64,000 nucleotides of DNA from Sedimenticola selenatireducens (GCF_007625115.1 NZ_VMNH01000005.1:496001-560000), one strand, 5' to 3'. Numbered from the stretch's first letter, positions 8,261-17,996 are shown. The notes: a model not told the origin generated them from the sequence alone. A program made the numbers and translations.

Positions 8261-11200
8261 TGCAGTTTGCCTGGATCGTCTTCTTTATCTCACTGGCCTA
8301 TCTTGGACTGCTTTTTTTGATCGCGCATTTTGCGGATAGGCGTGCTGCTCAGGGGCGCAGTATCGGGGCAAATCCCTATGTCTATTCACTCTCGCTGGCA
8401 GTTTACTGCACTTCATGGACCTTTTATGGCAGCGTAGGAAGGGCCGCTACTGATGGCATTGGCTTTCTCCCGATTTATTTGGGGCCCACGCTGCTGTTTA
8501 TGGTGGCGCCTTTTTTACTGAGAAAAATTCTCAAGATCGCACAGGCTCAGCGAACAACATCCATTGCTGATTTCATTTCATCCCGGTATGGAAAAAGTCA
8601 AATGTTGGCGGGCCTGGTTACTGTTGTGGCGGTGATTGGCATCATGCCCTATATCGCATTGCAACTGAAAGCGGTCTCCAACAGTTTTGACATCCTTGGG
8701 CGTTATCCTGAGATCACGGCAACACTGCCGCTCTCTACGGGTGTGCTGGATGACAAGGCATTTTATGTCACCATTTTGCTTGCCCTGTTTACCATATTCT
8801 TTGGCACGCGCAGGCTCGATGCCTCTGAGCACCATGAGGGTCTAATGGTAGCCATTGCATTCGAATCGTTGGTGAAACTGTTCGCCTTTCTTGCGGTTGG
8901 CATATTCGTTACTTATTTTATGTTTGACGGGTTTGCTGCCGTTTTTGATCGGGCAGCAAGTAATGATGCTTTGTCTTTTTTGATTTCTGGTCAACAACTG
9001 TTTGATAACGGTAGCTGGACATTTCTCATGATGCTGTCAGCGCTGGCTGCTTTCTGCCTGCCCAGGCAGTTTCAGGTCACAGTGGTAGAGAATACCCATC
9101 GCTCTCACTTGGATAAAGCAATGTGGTTATTTCCACTGTATCTCCTGGTGATCAATATATTTGTTCTCCCTATTGCGATTGCTGGGTTAACAACTTTTCC
9201 TGGGGGCGGGATTCATGCGGATACTTTCGTCTTGACCTTGCCTATGTCTGCAGAGCAACCGGCCTTGGCTATGCTGGTGTATATCGGTGGGCTTTCAGCG
9301 GCCAGCGGTATGGTTATTGTCGCGGCAGTTGCGCTGAGTACCATGGTGTGTAATGACCTGATTGTGCCGGTGATGATGCGTTTCCGGTTGCTTCATTTCG
9401 GGCGTATGGAGTCCAAGACGGCAACGGGTATGCTGAAGGCGCTGAGGCGTATCACCATTATCGGTATTCTGTTGCTCTCTTACAGCTATTTTAAAATTAT
9501 CGGCGATTCTTATGCCCTGGTGACGATAGGGCTGGTCTCTTTTGCCGCCGCTGCACAGTTTGCACCGCTCATTGTGGGCGGGGTGTTCTGGAAGGGGGCA
9601 ACTCTAAAGGGGGCATTGGCCGGGCTCAGTGCGGGATTTTTGATATGGGGTTATACCCTGGTGTTACCGGCATTTGCTCAGTCGGGTTGGTTGCCGCTTG
9701 CGTTTGTTGACCAGGGTCCGTTTGGTCTGGTTCTGCTTAAGCCGCAGGCCTTATTTGGCGTCAGATGGGACAGTCCCCTGATACACAGCCTGTTCTGGAG
9801 TGCCTTTATAAACATCGGACTCTATCTGATCGTTTCGCTTTTTACCCGACAGAGTCTGATTGAACGAACCCAGGCACGGGCCTTTGTCGATGTGTTTCAG
9901 CAGAAAAATGACTTTGCAACCCGGCCTTGGGAGGGGCAGATAAGGATTGCTGAATTGGAACGCACAGTGCTGCGCTTTGTGGATTCTGAGCGGGTGTATA
10001 AGTTGTTTGAGCGTTATCGTGATAGCAGTTTGTCCGGATACTCGTCAGGAATGGATGCGCCCGCCGATCTACTGACGGAAGTTGAGAAGTTGCTGTCCGG
10101 TGTTATAGGTTCTGCATCGGCACGGGTGCTGATCAATACAGGGCTGCGTCGATCTAATATTAATTTGGATAATGTCCTGGATATTATCGATGAGGCCTCT
10201 TCGGCCGTAGAGGCGAGCCGAGAAGTTTTAAAATCTGTTATAGAGAACGTCGATCAGGGGATCTCGATGTATGACCGTGAGATGAATCTGGTGGCATGGA
10301 ATCGACGGTTTGTTGAGATCAACGCCATCCCAGAGCAACTCCTGCGCTCCGGTGTGAGTTTGCGTGATATCTGTCGCTATAACCTGGATAAAGGGGAGTA
10401 TGGTGAAGTTGAAGATCGGGAGGCATTTATTGAACACTATCTCCGGGATGCCTTTCGGCCGGAAAGGACAGTTTTTGAAAAGATTCGCCCTAATAACACG
10501 ATTGTTGAAATACGTAGAACACCGCTGGCGACTGGCAGTGTCGTCACTACCTATACGGACATTACTCAGCGTAAACGGGCCGAGCTTGAGTTGACCCGAC
10601 TGAGAAATCTGCTGGGGAATATCATTGATTCAATGCCATCGGCCCTTATTGGTATTGATGTCGACGGGCGGGTAACACACTGGAATCGGGAGGCGGAACA
10701 GATGAGTGGTTTGAGTGCGGCACAGGCCTTTGGCCAGCCGTTATCTGAGTTGTTCCCACTGTTTCCTGATGTCTTGCGGAAGATTCAGCGTGCGATTCAA
10801 ACGCTCTCGCCGGATCAGGCGAGCAATCTGCGCTGGGAAAATGAACAAGGCGAAGTGCGTTATCTGGATGTCACGGTCTATCCCCTTATGGGTGAACGGG
10901 TGGAAGGGGCGGTGATTCGATTGGATGATGTGACTGAAACAGTTCGCATGGAAGAGATGATGGTGCAGTCTGAAAAGATGTTGTCCGTGGGCGGACTCGC
11001 GGCAGGAATGGCGCATGAAATTAATAACCCATTGGCCGGTATTGTGCAGAGTGTTCAGGTAATGAATACGCGGCTTGGGCGTGATATGGAGAAAAATCGC
11101 AAGGTGGCGGAATCCTGTAATACATCCATCGATGCCGTTGCCAATTATATGGATGAGCGGGGCATTACCGCACTCATGGAGATGATTTCAGAATCAGGTA

Positions 11201-11772
11201 AACGGGCAGCGAAGATTGTCAGCAGTATGCTCAGCTTTAGTCGGAAAAGTGATCTGAAGTTTGAGTTGCGTGATCTGCGGGTATTGTTGGATGAGACCGT
11301 AGAGATTGCTTCAAATGATTACAGCTTGGAAAAAAATTATGACTTCCGCAAGATCATCATTGAGCGAGAATATGCGGATGATCTGCCTGATGCCTGGTGT
11401 GAAGGGGGGCAGATTCAGCAAGTGTTACTCAATCTGTTAAAAAATGGTGCGCAGGCGATGTTTGATGCAGCGGCTAAGACAAACCAGGAGGGACGGGCTA
11501 ATATCTTCCATCTTCGTGCCTATCCACAGGGTGAGTGGGTCTGTGTCGAGGTTGAGGATAACGGACCGGGTATGAGTTCTGCCGTCCGGCGCCGTATCTT
11601 TGAGCCCTTCTTTACGACCAAAGAGGTGGGGTCTGGAACCGGTTTGGGCCTCTCTGTCTCTTATTTCATCATTACCCAGAATCATCGTGGCAGTATTGAA
11701 GTGAAGCCGGGAAAAAATGGTGGGAGTTGTTTTGTCATTCAACTCCCCCGGATGGCGCCGGATAGCGTTTAA
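8260..11772 (+). CDS. CbrA-like sensor histidine kinase with N-terminal SLC5 transporter domain
   Basis: An inner-membrane sensor kinase of 1170 aa. Residues 1 to about 520 form a multi-helix sodium:solute symporter (SLC5/SSSF) module, followed by a STAC-like linker. Two PAS domains start near residues 655 and 782. A HisKA box has the phospho-acceptor His919 in GMAHEINNPLAG, and a HATPase_c domain follows (N box LLNLLKNGAQAM, G boxes DNGPGM and GTGLGLS). The order matches CbrA of Pseudomonas, which senses nutrient state and drives the sigma54-dependent regulator CbrB. No receiver domain is fused and no response regulator lies nearby: djlA follows instead. The signal and partner are therefore unknown. 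Confidence 0.92.
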   Translation: MQFAWIVFFISLAYLGLLFLIAHFADRRAAQGRSIGANPYVYSLSLAVYCTSWTFYGSVGRAATDGIGFLPIYLGPTLLFMVAPFLLRKILKIAQAQRTTSIADFISSRYGKSQMLAGLVTVVAVIGIMPYIALQLKAVSNSFDILGRYPEITATLPLSTGVLDDKAFYVTILLALFTIFFGTRRLDASEHHEGLMVAIAFESLVKLFAFLAVGIFVTYFMFDGFAAVFDRAASNDALSFLISGQQLFDNGSWTFLMMLSALAAFCLPRQFQVTVVENTHRSHLDKAMWLFPLYLLVINIFVLPIAIAGLTTFPGGGIHADTFVLTLPMSAEQPALAMLVYIGGLSAASGMVIVAAVALSTMVCNDLIVPVMMRFRLLHFGRMESKTATGMLKALRRITIIGILLLSYSYFKIIGDSYALVTIGLVSFAAAAQFAPLIVGGVFWKGATLKGALAGLSAGFLIWGYTLVLPAFAQSGWLPLAFVDQGPFGLVLLKPQALFGVRWDSPLIHSLFWSAFINIGLYLIVSLFTRQSLIERTQARAFVDVFQQKNDFATRPWEGQIRIAELERTVLRFVDSERVYKLFERYRDSSLSGYSSGMDAPADLLTEVEKLLSGVIGSASARVLINTGLRRSNINLDNVLDIIDEASSAVEASREVLKSVIENVDQGISMYDREMNLVAWNRRFVEINAIPEQLLRSGVSLRDICRYNLDKGEYGEVEDREAFIEHYLRDAFRPERTVFEKIRPNNTIVEIRRTPLATGSVVTTYTDITQRKRAELELTRLRNLLGNIIDSMPSALIGIDVDGRVTHWNREAEQMSGLSAAQAFGQPLSELFPLFPDVLRKIQRAIQTLSPDQASNLRWENEQGEVRYLDVTVYPLMGERVEGAVIRLDDVTETVRMEEMMVQSEKMLSVGGLAAGMAHEINNPLAGIVQSVQVMNTRLGRDMEKNRKVAESCNTSIDAVANYMDERGITALMEMISESGKRAAKIVSSMLSFSRKSDLKFELRDLRVLLDETVEIASNDYSLEKNYDFRKIIIEREYADDLPDAWCEGGQIQQVLLNLLKNGAQAMFDAAAKTNQEGRANIFHLRAYPQGEWVCVEVEDNGPGMSSAVRRRIFEPFFTTKEVGSGTGLGLSVSYFIITQNHRGSIEVKPGKNGGSCFVIQLPRMAPDSV

Positions 11773-11893
11773 TATGATCAGGGTTGTCAAAAGCAGAGTG
11801 AATCACTGGATTCTGCCCCATCCGCTGTTGTATTGTCGTCCCCCATATCCAACTTTCAATGTCTGGCAATGAGATGAATAACAGGAGGCTTCT

Positions 11894-12706
11894 TTGAGCT
11901 GGTGGGGAAAATTGGCCGGTGGTGCATTCGGCTTTATGGTAGGTGGGCCTATCGGTGCGCTGTTGGGCGCCGTCCTGGGCCACAATCTTGACAAAGGCCT
12001 CAAGGGGCTGGGAGCTGGTGAGCAATTTGCTCCAGGCGACCAGGAGCGGGTTCAGACCGCCTTTTTTACCACCACCTTCTCTGTCATGGGCGCTATTGCC
12101 AAGGCCGATGGCAGGGTGTCACCTGATGAGATTGCCCTGGCCAAGTCGGTCATGGCGGAGATGGATCTCAGTGGCGAGATGCGACAGGCTGCAATCAATC
12201 TGTTTAATCAGGGCAAGACGGAAGACTTCCCCCTGGATGAAGTCCTGGATCAGTTTCGTACGGAGTGTCACCGGCGCAATACACTGATTCAGATGTTTAT
12301 CGAAATCCAGCTGCAGGCCGCCTATGCGGACGGCACGCTGGATAAGGCCGAGGAGCAATTGTTGCTGCATATCTGCTCCCGGCTTGGCATACCGGAATTT
12401 GCCTTCCGCAGACTGGAAAAGATGATTCGTGCTGAACGCCATTACAGTGGCCAGTCGGGTGGGAGGCGGCGAGCCGAGACAGCGCCATCAGGCCCGACCC
12501 TGAAGGATGCCTATGCCATCCTGAATATAGCCGCGGAGGCGAGCGATGCGGACGTCAAAAAGGCCTATCGTCGGCTGCTCAGCCAGCATCACCCCGATAA
12601 GTTGGTTTCCAAAGGGTTGCCGGAAGAGATGATGAAGATGGCGACGCAGAAGACCCATGAGATTCGCCAGGCCTATGAGAAGATCAAAGGGGCCCGTGGC
12701 CTCTAG
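11894..12706 (+). CDS. djlA: Co-chaperone DjlA
   Basis: A membrane-anchored J-domain co-chaperone of DnaK, 270 aa. A short glycine-rich transmembrane segment opens the protein (GGAFGFMVGGPIGALLGA, about residues 8-25). A TerB-like helical domain follows (about 55-170), then a C-terminal J domain (about 205-270) with the HPD triad at residues 233-235. The start is a TTG at 11894, chosen because AGGAGG lies 6 nt upstream and because the protein then begins MSWWGK, as DjlA proteins do. It lies downstream of the sensor kinase with about 120 bp between and converges on the DUF411 gene. Confidence 0.93.
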   Translation: MSWWGKLAGGAFGFMVGGPIGALLGAVLGHNLDKGLKGLGAGEQFAPGDQERVQTAFFTTTFSVMGAIAKADGRVSPDEIALAKSVMAEMDLSGEMRQAAINLFNQGKTEDFPLDEVLDQFRTECHRRNTLIQMFIEIQLQAAYADGTLDKAEEQLLLHICSRLGIPEFAFRRLEKMIRAERHYSGQSGGRRRAETAPSGPTLKDAYAILNIAAEASDADVKKAYRRLLSQHHPDKLVSKGLPEEMMKMATQKTHEIRQAYEKIKGARGL

Positions 12707-12711
12707 TCTGT

Positions 12712-13146
12712 TCAGTAATCGGCGTAGACTTTTGTGTTGCCCTGGTGATCAAATGTCAGCACTTTATAAGGATCCTTGCGGCCTCCTTCCATGCCCGGAG
12801 AACCCATGGGCATGCCAGGAACGGCCAAGCCTGACAGGGCAGGTTTTTCATTAAGCAGGCGCTTGATCTCGGCGGCGGGTACATGGCCTTCGATCACATA
12901 ACCGGATATTTCTGCCGTATGACAGGAGGCATGCTCCGGGCTCACACCCAGTGACTGTTTAACCTGATTCATGTTGACCGTGTCATGGGCGGTTACCTCA
13001 AAGCCATTCTGTTTCAGGTGTTCAATCCAGGCACTGCAGCACCCGCAGGTGGGAGACTTGTAAACGGTAATGACTTCCGCTGCAGCGATTGTGACCCCGC
13101 TGAGCATTAGGAGTGTTGTGATAATCAGTTTATGCGGCGATGTCAT
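12712..13146 (-). CDS. DUF411 family periplasmic metal-associated protein
   Basis: A 144-residue secreted protein. Residues 1-23 are a signal peptide ending at AAA. The mature part has the DUF411 signature: a CGCC motif after SPT (thioredoxin-like position), a second Cys-His pair (ASCHTAEI) and a GHVPAAEIKRLL segment, then a Met/Gly-rich loop (GMPMGSPGME). Members are often found next to copper or other metal resistance genes and are thought to bind metal. No such genes are adjacent here: serB lies upstream on the same strand. The function is therefore general and inferred. Confidence 0.85.
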   Translation of the reverse strand: MTSPHKLIITTLLMLSGVTIAAAEVITVYKSPTCGCCSAWIEHLKQNGFEVTAHDTVNMNQVKQSLGVSPEHASCHTAEISGYVIEGHVPAAEIKRLLNEKPALSGLAVPGMPMGSPGMEGGRKDPYKVLTFDHQGNTKVYADY

Positions 13147-13187
13147 CGTGTGTTTACCGGTTGTAATAGGGCATGGAGCTGTGACGG

Positions 13188-14399
13188 TTACTTAACTTCA
13201 CGATCCCTTACGCCAAGCAAGTAGAGGATGCTATCCAGTCCAAGTGTTGAGATGGAGTGGCGCGCGTTCTCTCGTACCAGAGGCTTTGCGTGAAAGGCGA
13301 CCCCAAGGCCAGCCAGGCTGAGCATCGGCAGGTCGTTGGCGCCATCACCCACGGCAATGACTTGCTCTAGGCTGATGCCCAGATCAAGGGCCATATCCTG
13401 CATCAGTTCGGCCTTCTTGGCCCCGTCAACAATCTCACCCTTCACTTCACCGGTCAACTTGCCGTTTTTAATATCCAGGGCATTTGCAGAGAAGAAATCC
13501 ACCCCGAGTTTTTTCTGCAGATGGCTGGCAAAATAGGTGAAACCGCCGGATAGAATGCCAACCTGGTAGCCCAGTCGCTTCAGGTTAGAGATCAGTCTTT
13601 CGGCGCCTTCGGTAATGGGCAGATTGTCGGCGATCCCTTGAAGAACCGATTCATCTAACCCCTTCAGCAGGGCCATGCGACGCCGGAAGCTCTCATTGAA
13701 ATCGATCTCGCCACGCATCGCCGATTCAGTGATTTCAGCCACTGCTTCGCCGACGCCTGCGGCCTTGGCCAGTTCATCTATAACCTCTACCTGAATCAGG
13801 GTAGAGTCCATGTCAAAGACAATCAGGCGACGATTACGGCGATATAAGTCATCCGCCTGGAAGGCGACATCGACCTCATCCTGGTTACTGATCTCCAGCA
13901 GGTCCTGTCTAAGGGCGCTAAGATCATTCGTTTCTCCCCTTACGGTAAACTCAACACAGGCACGGCGATGCGGGTTTGCGCTGCGCAGTGAGAAGCGTCC
14001 AGAGAGGCGGGTTATGCTATCGATATTCAGGCCGTGTCGTGATACGACTTGGGCGACATGGGCAATCATCGAGGCTGACAGTTTTCGACCCAGTAGGGTG
14101 ATGATATAGCGTGGTTTACCCTGCTGCCCGACCCAGCGTTCGTATTCATCCTCATCAATCGGGGTGAAATTGATCTGCAAGCCCAACTGATGGGCCTGGA
14201 ACAGCAGGTCTTTTACCACAGGGCCCGATTGGGCTTGGGGTGGTATCTCCAGCAGCATGCCGAGTGATAGGTGATCGTGAATGACGGCCTGTCCGACATC
14301 GAGAATGTTGACCTGGTGATCCGCAAGCACACCAGTCAATGCGGCGGTCAAGCCCGGGTGATCCTTGCCGGTAACATTAAGCAGGATAATTTCACGCAT
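13188..14399 (-). CDS. serB: Phosphoserine phosphatase
   Basis: Catalyses the last step of L-serine synthesis, hydrolysis of O-phosphoserine, in the cytoplasm. The 403-aa form has two N-terminal ACT-like regulatory segments (about residues 1-180, starting REIILLNVTGKDHPGL) and a C-terminal HAD domain. The catalytic motif FDMDSTLIQ lies near residue 195, motif II is ILSGGFTYF, and the acidic motif is GDGANDLPML. The ACT part implies allosteric control, probably by serine. The next minus-strand genes, ycgL and a GIY-YIG gene, lie close upstream, so a shared transcript is possible. Confidence 0.96.
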   Translation of the reverse strand: MREIILLNVTGKDHPGLTAALTGVLADHQVNILDVGQAVIHDHLSLGMLLEIPPQAQSGPVVKDLLFQAHQLGLQINFTPIDEDEYERWVGQQGKPRYIITLLGRKLSASMIAHVAQVVSRHGLNIDSITRLSGRFSLRSANPHRRACVEFTVRGETNDLSALRQDLLEISNQDEVDVAFQADDLYRRNRRLIVFDMDSTLIQVEVIDELAKAAGVGEAVAEITESAMRGEIDFNESFRRRMALLKGLDESVLQGIADNLPITEGAERLISNLKRLGYQVGILSGGFTYFASHLQKKLGVDFFSANALDIKNGKLTGEVKGEIVDGAKKAELMQDMALDLGISLEQVIAVGDGANDLPMLSLAGLGVAFHAKPLVRENARHSISTLGLDSILYLLGVRDREVK

Positions 14400-14413
14400 A
14401 ATATTAACAGGCC

Positions 14414-14701
14414 CTAGATAGTCTCGCCGTCATAGAGATCGGGGACAAGATTTGGCGGCATCTGCAGATGGTAGCCGAGTGTCTTGAGGTTGTTGATAAC
14501 CTTGCTGACATCCTCCCTGGCAAGATAGCGGTCAGGATGCAGCTCAAGTTCCATTACCAGGTGTGGATTGCCGAAGCGTTTCATCAGGGCTTCAGGGAGT
14601 CCTGCAAAGTCATTTTCATTGGCGAGATAGAGATACATCTCATCTTTCTTGCTGCTGCGATAGATCCAGCAGGGGGTGGTCTGGCTGTCGGTATCGGTCA
14701 T
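14414..14701 (-). CDS. YcgL domain protein
   Basis: A 95-residue cytoplasmic protein of the YcgL (UPF0745/DUF709) family, which is largely restricted to gammaproteobacteria. Recognisable features are the N-terminal WIYRSSKKDEMYLYL strand region, the central RFGNPHLVMELEL segment and the C-terminal NLKTLGYHLQMPP. It sits 14 bp upstream of serB on the same strand and just downstream of the GIY-YIG gene. The molecular role is not established, although family members are often found near RNase D genes. There is no membrane segment or signal peptide. Confidence 0.88.
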   Translation of the reverse strand: MTDTDSQTTPCWIYRSSKKDEMYLYLANENDFAGLPEALMKRFGNPHLVMELELHPDRYLAREDVSKVINNLKTLGYHLQMPPNLVPDLYDGETI

Positions 14702-14729
14702 GGTATTGAGTTCGGGAAAAGAGGCTATT

Positions 14730-14996
14730 CTAACCTGATTTGTTTGATTGCGCAGAGATCAGCTGTCGTTTATCCGTGGCGTTGAGCTGCTTCAGTTCCC
14801 ATTCTCGCCGGCTGGCTGTCGACCGGCAATCGGCCGGCTCAGAATAAACCAGCACAATAGGGCGTCGAGCGCGGGTGTATTTGGCCCCTTTGGGGCTATG
14901 GTTGTGCTCGTGCAGGCGGCGTTCAAGGTCGGTGGTTATGCCGGTGTAGAGGGTGTTGTCGCTACACTGCAGAATATAGATGTACCAAGTTGGCAT
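14730..14996 (-). CDS. GIY-YIG nuclease superfamily protein (YhbQ-like)
   Basis: An 88-residue single-domain GIY-YIG protein. It begins MPTWYIYILQCSDNTLYTGIT, with the two tyrosines of the motif, then an Arg-rich helix (DLERRLHEHN) and a conserved Glu in REWELKQL. Small members of this group (UPF0213, YhbQ) bind or cleave DNA, and the physiological task is unclear. It is followed on the same strand by ycgL and serB, separated from ycgL by only 28 bp. Length matches the family norm of about 85-100 aa. Confidence 0.9.
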   Translation of the reverse strand: MPTWYIYILQCSDNTLYTGITTDLERRLHEHNHSPKGAKYTRARRPIVLVYSEPADCRSTASRREWELKQLNATDKRQLISAQSNKSG

Positions 14997-15043
14997 GCGT
15001 CAGTGTAAGCGACCTGACCGCGAACGGCCAGGTCTTGGCTGAT

Positions 15044-16156
15044 TTAGAAGAAGTCTTCCTCAGAAATCGACATGGAGGCCTTACCCTCCACCTTGCCACT
15101 CTCGGCGAGTCGAATCTTCAATGAGAGATTATTGCGGGAGTCAGCATTGGCCAGTGCCTCTTCGAGGGTAATATTCCCTTCTTTGTAGAGTTTGTAGAGG
15201 GCTTGGTCAAAGGTCTGCATGCCGCGCTCTGTGCCTTGCTCCATCGCCTCTTTGACTGCGTGGATATCGCCTTTCTGGATCAGCTCGGCCACAAACGTGG
15301 TGAGTAGCATGATCTCTACGGCAGGGACACGCTTGCCATCTTTACTTTTCACCAGTCGCTGTGAGATGACCGACTTCAGGTTCAAGGAGAGATCCATGTA
15401 GAGTTGATGGTGCGCAGAATCAGGGAAGAAGTTGACGATGCGATCCAGTGCCTGGTTGGCGTTGTTGGCGTGCAGGGTAGAGAGGCACAGATGACCGGTT
15501 TCGGCATAGGCGATCGCGTGTGACATGGTCTGCCTGTCACGGATCTCACCAATCAGAATCACGTCAGGGGCCTCACGCATGGCATTCTTCAGGGCGACCT
15601 CATAGGAGAGCGTATCCAGGCCAACCTCGCGTTGATCCACCACGGATTTCTTATGGGTGTGCAGAAACTCAACCGGATCTTCAATCGTTAGGATATGTCC
15701 GGTTGCGTTGGCGTTTCGATGGTCAATCATGGAGGCCAGCGTGGTCGATTTACCTGAACCCGTGGAGCCTACAACCAGGATCAGTCCACGCGGCATCATG
15801 ATCAATTCTTTCAGCGACTGGGGCAGCTTCAGGGCTTCAATGCTGGGGATATCGCCCTTGATATAGCGAATCACCATGGCCACATCGCCACGCTGGCGGA
15901 ATACGTTGACACGGAAACGGCCCAATCCGTCAATAGAGACAGCCAGGTTACACTCCATGGTCGCTTCAAATTCCTTGACCTGATCATCACTCATGATGGA
16001 ATAGGCCAACTTGCGTACCGCACCATGCCCCATCGGGGTATCACCAATGGGCATGGTACGCCCCTCGGCCTTCAGATTGGGTGGTGCACCTGTGCTGAAA
16101 AACAGGTCAGAACCATTTTTCTGAACCATCAGCTTCAGGTAGGGAATAATCTCCAT
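15044..16156 (-). CDS. pilU: Type IV pilus retraction ATPase PilU
   Basis: A hexameric AAA-type ATPase that helps PilT retract type IV pili for twitching motility and DNA uptake (370 aa). It shows the PilT/PilU order: an N-terminal PAS-like domain (residues 1-100), Walker A GSTGSGKST near residue 132, an Asp box DPVEFLH, Walker B VILIGEIRD, and a His box GHLCLSTLHANN. The ending KVEGKASMSISEEDFF resembles the long PilU C-terminus rather than that of PilT. No pilT lies beside it, although the two are usually adjacent in Pseudomonas. It is divergent from the MOSC gene at 16360. Confidence 0.92.
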   Translation of the reverse strand: MEIIPYLKLMVQKNGSDLFFSTGAPPNLKAEGRTMPIGDTPMGHGAVRKLAYSIMSDDQVKEFEATMECNLAVSIDGLGRFRVNVFRQRGDVAMVIRYIKGDIPSIEALKLPQSLKELIMMPRGLILVVGSTGSGKSTTLASMIDHRNANATGHILTIEDPVEFLHTHKKSVVDQREVGLDTLSYEVALKNAMREAPDVILIGEIRDRQTMSHAIAYAETGHLCLSTLHANNANQALDRIVNFFPDSAHHQLYMDLSLNLKSVISQRLVKSKDGKRVPAVEIMLLTTFVAELIQKGDIHAVKEAMEQGTERGMQTFDQALYKLYKEGNITLEEALANADSRNNLSLKIRLAESGKVEGKASMSISEEDFF

Positions 16157-16359
16157 AATTTAATTTCTCCGATCGGGCTGGCCCATTACTCATTCTTGTT
16201 TCATTATAGGCGGCAGATTTTACTAGGAATGAAGGGCGGGTTTGAAAAATAAGTGTGACGGCGGTCACAGCTGATTGGTGCGCACACCCTTTCCGGTCTT
16301 TTTGAAGAGTGGCCATGCCTGCCCAGGATCGATCATGCTATTACTGAGAAGGAATATTC

Positions 16360-17160
16360 ATGGGTGAGATGACACTCAGCAGTCTCTATTTTTATCCGGT
16401 TAAATCGCTGCGTGGTATCGCGCTGGAAAGAGCCCCTGTAGATGGGCGGGGTATTCACTTTGATCGACACTGGATGGTTGTGGATGCCAAGGGTGATTTT
16501 GTCACCCAGCGTCAGCTTCCGCGCATGGCTTTGATACGAACGGCACTGACACCGATGGGTTTACGGCTGACAGCCCCGGAGCAGATGGATCTGGATATTG
16601 CGTTTGAGCCTGAACAGGTTGAACAGCAGATTGTTCAGGTGTGGGGTGACAACTGCCTGGCACAGAGCGCGGGTGCGAAGGCCGCAGCCTGGTTGAGTCA
16701 GTTTCTGGGTCTGGACTGTCGACTCTTTTTTATGCCGGAGTTAACACATCGGGTGGTTGATCCTGCTTACGCGGCGCCTACTGATCAGGTTGGTTTTGCC
16801 GATGGTTTCCCTTTCTTGTTGATATCGGAGGCTTCACTGGCTGATTTGAATCAGCGTCTGGAGCAGCCGTTGCCAATGCTGCGCTTTCGGCCGAATCTGG
16901 TGGTGTCGGGTTGCGAACCCTATGCGGAGGATAGTTGGAAACGCATTCGTATTGGCGAGTTGACCTTTAGAGTCGCAAAGCCCTGCTCGCGCTGTGTGAT
17001 ACCGACAATCAATCCTGAGACTGCGGAGAAGTCTGTCGAACCACTTCGAACGTTGAACAGTTATCGGCGCGAGGGCAATAAGGTCTATTTTGGCCAAAAC
17101 CTGTTGCATGATGGTGTTGGTGAACTGAAGACCGGCATGTTGGTTGAAGTGCTGGAGTGA
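16360..17160 (+). CDS. MOSC domain protein (YcbX-like)
   Basis: A 266-residue cytoplasmic protein with an N-terminal beta-barrel MOSC_N domain (LYFYPVKSLRGIALERAPV) and a C-terminal MOSC domain. The latter carries the conserved Cys in KPCSRCVIPTINPETA, near residue 210, thought to hold the sulfur or molybdenum ligand. E. coli YcbX works with the molybdenum cofactor to reduce N-hydroxylated bases. It lacks the ferredoxin domain that ends YcbX, so an electron partner would be separate. GAAGGA precedes the ATG at 16360. moaC for cofactor synthesis is found 20 kb away. Confidence 0.9.
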   Translation: MGEMTLSSLYFYPVKSLRGIALERAPVDGRGIHFDRHWMVVDAKGDFVTQRQLPRMALIRTALTPMGLRLTAPEQMDLDIAFEPEQVEQQIVQVWGDNCLAQSAGAKAAAWLSQFLGLDCRLFFMPELTHRVVDPAYAAPTDQVGFADGFPFLLISEASLADLNQRLEQPLPMLRFRPNLVVSGCEPYAEDSWKRIRIGELTFRVAKPCSRCVIPTINPETAEKSVEPLRTLNSYRREGNKVYFGQNLLHDGVGELKTGMLVEVLE

Positions 17161-17168
17161 TCGCTTGA

Positions 17169-17996
17169 TTATTCGGGTATCAGGTTGGTAATGCGGTAGT
17201 GGCCCCCTTTCGGGGAGAGTCGCTGCTGAAGGCGTGGCAAAAGTGCTTCTAACTCTTTGGGCAGCGTCCAGGGTGGATTAATAGCAAGTATTCCGCTGCC
17301 TGTCATGCCGCGATCCGCCGTGTCGGGTGAAAGGCAGAGTTCAAATTGCCATACATCCCTAAAGGGTCGCCGCTGTATCTGTTGGATCATCTTATCGATC
17401 TGTGCGCGCTGCACCACCGGATACCAGAGCAGATAGGTGGCATTGGGCATTCGCTTGTATCCCTCCTCCAGGGAGCTAATGACTTGTTGGTACTCCTGCT
17501 TTACCTCAAAGGAGGGATCCATCAGGACTAAGGCACGGCCTTTTACTGCGGGTAGCAGCGACCTGAGTGCCTGGTGTCCGTCACTCTGTACAGCCTTGAT
17601 CCTTCTGTCGGCGGAAGCCCATTTTTCCAGCAGCGGGAAATCGGTCGAGTGCAGCTCAAACAGACGAATCTGATCGAGAGGGCTTAACAGGTCAGCCGCG
17701 ATTTGGGGTGATCCGGGATAGATTCCCTTGGCGAGATGCCTGTTCAGCACTTCCCCGTAGGGTGAAAACGCTGGGTCTAACAGATCCGCTTTAATGGCGC
17801 CGGCGCCTAACGCGTATTCCCCCGTTTTCAGGCTCATGGCATTGTTGAGTGGATAGCGTCCCGTGCCCGCATGGGTGTCGATATAGAGTATCGGGGTCGG
17901 CTTTTGAGTCATGTACTCAATGGTCTTTGCCAATACCAGGTGCTTGAGTACATCGGCAAAGTTACCGGCGTGAAAGGCGTGTCGATAGCTGAGCAT
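17169..17996 (-). CDS. rlmJ: 23S rRNA (adenine-N6) methyltransferase RlmJ
   Basis: Methylates A2030 (E. coli numbering) of 23S rRNA using S-adenosylmethionine. The protein opens MLSYRHAFHAGNFADVLKH, the diagnostic RlmJ start, and I therefore place the start at ATG 17996. A TTG at 18008 would add four residues but is not supported by the family. The IDTHAGTGRY SAM-binding loop and the catalytic DPSFEV (DPPY-equivalent) motif are present, with Ser in the third position rather than the usual Pro. Length is 275 aa, close to the 280 of E. coli RlmJ. It converges on the MOSC gene with 8 bp between stops. Confidence 0.94.
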   Translation of the reverse strand: MLSYRHAFHAGNFADVLKHLVLAKTIEYMTQKPTPILYIDTHAGTGRYPLNNAMSLKTGEYALGAGAIKADLLDPAFSPYGEVLNRHLAKGIYPGSPQIAADLLSPLDQIRLFELHSTDFPLLEKWASADRRIKAVQSDGHQALRSLLPAVKGRALVLMDPSFEVKQEYQQVISSLEEGYKRMPNATYLLWYPVVQRAQIDKMIQQIQRRPFRDVWQFELCLSPDTADRGMTGSGILAINPPWTLPKELEALLPRLQQRLSPKGGHYRITNLIPE

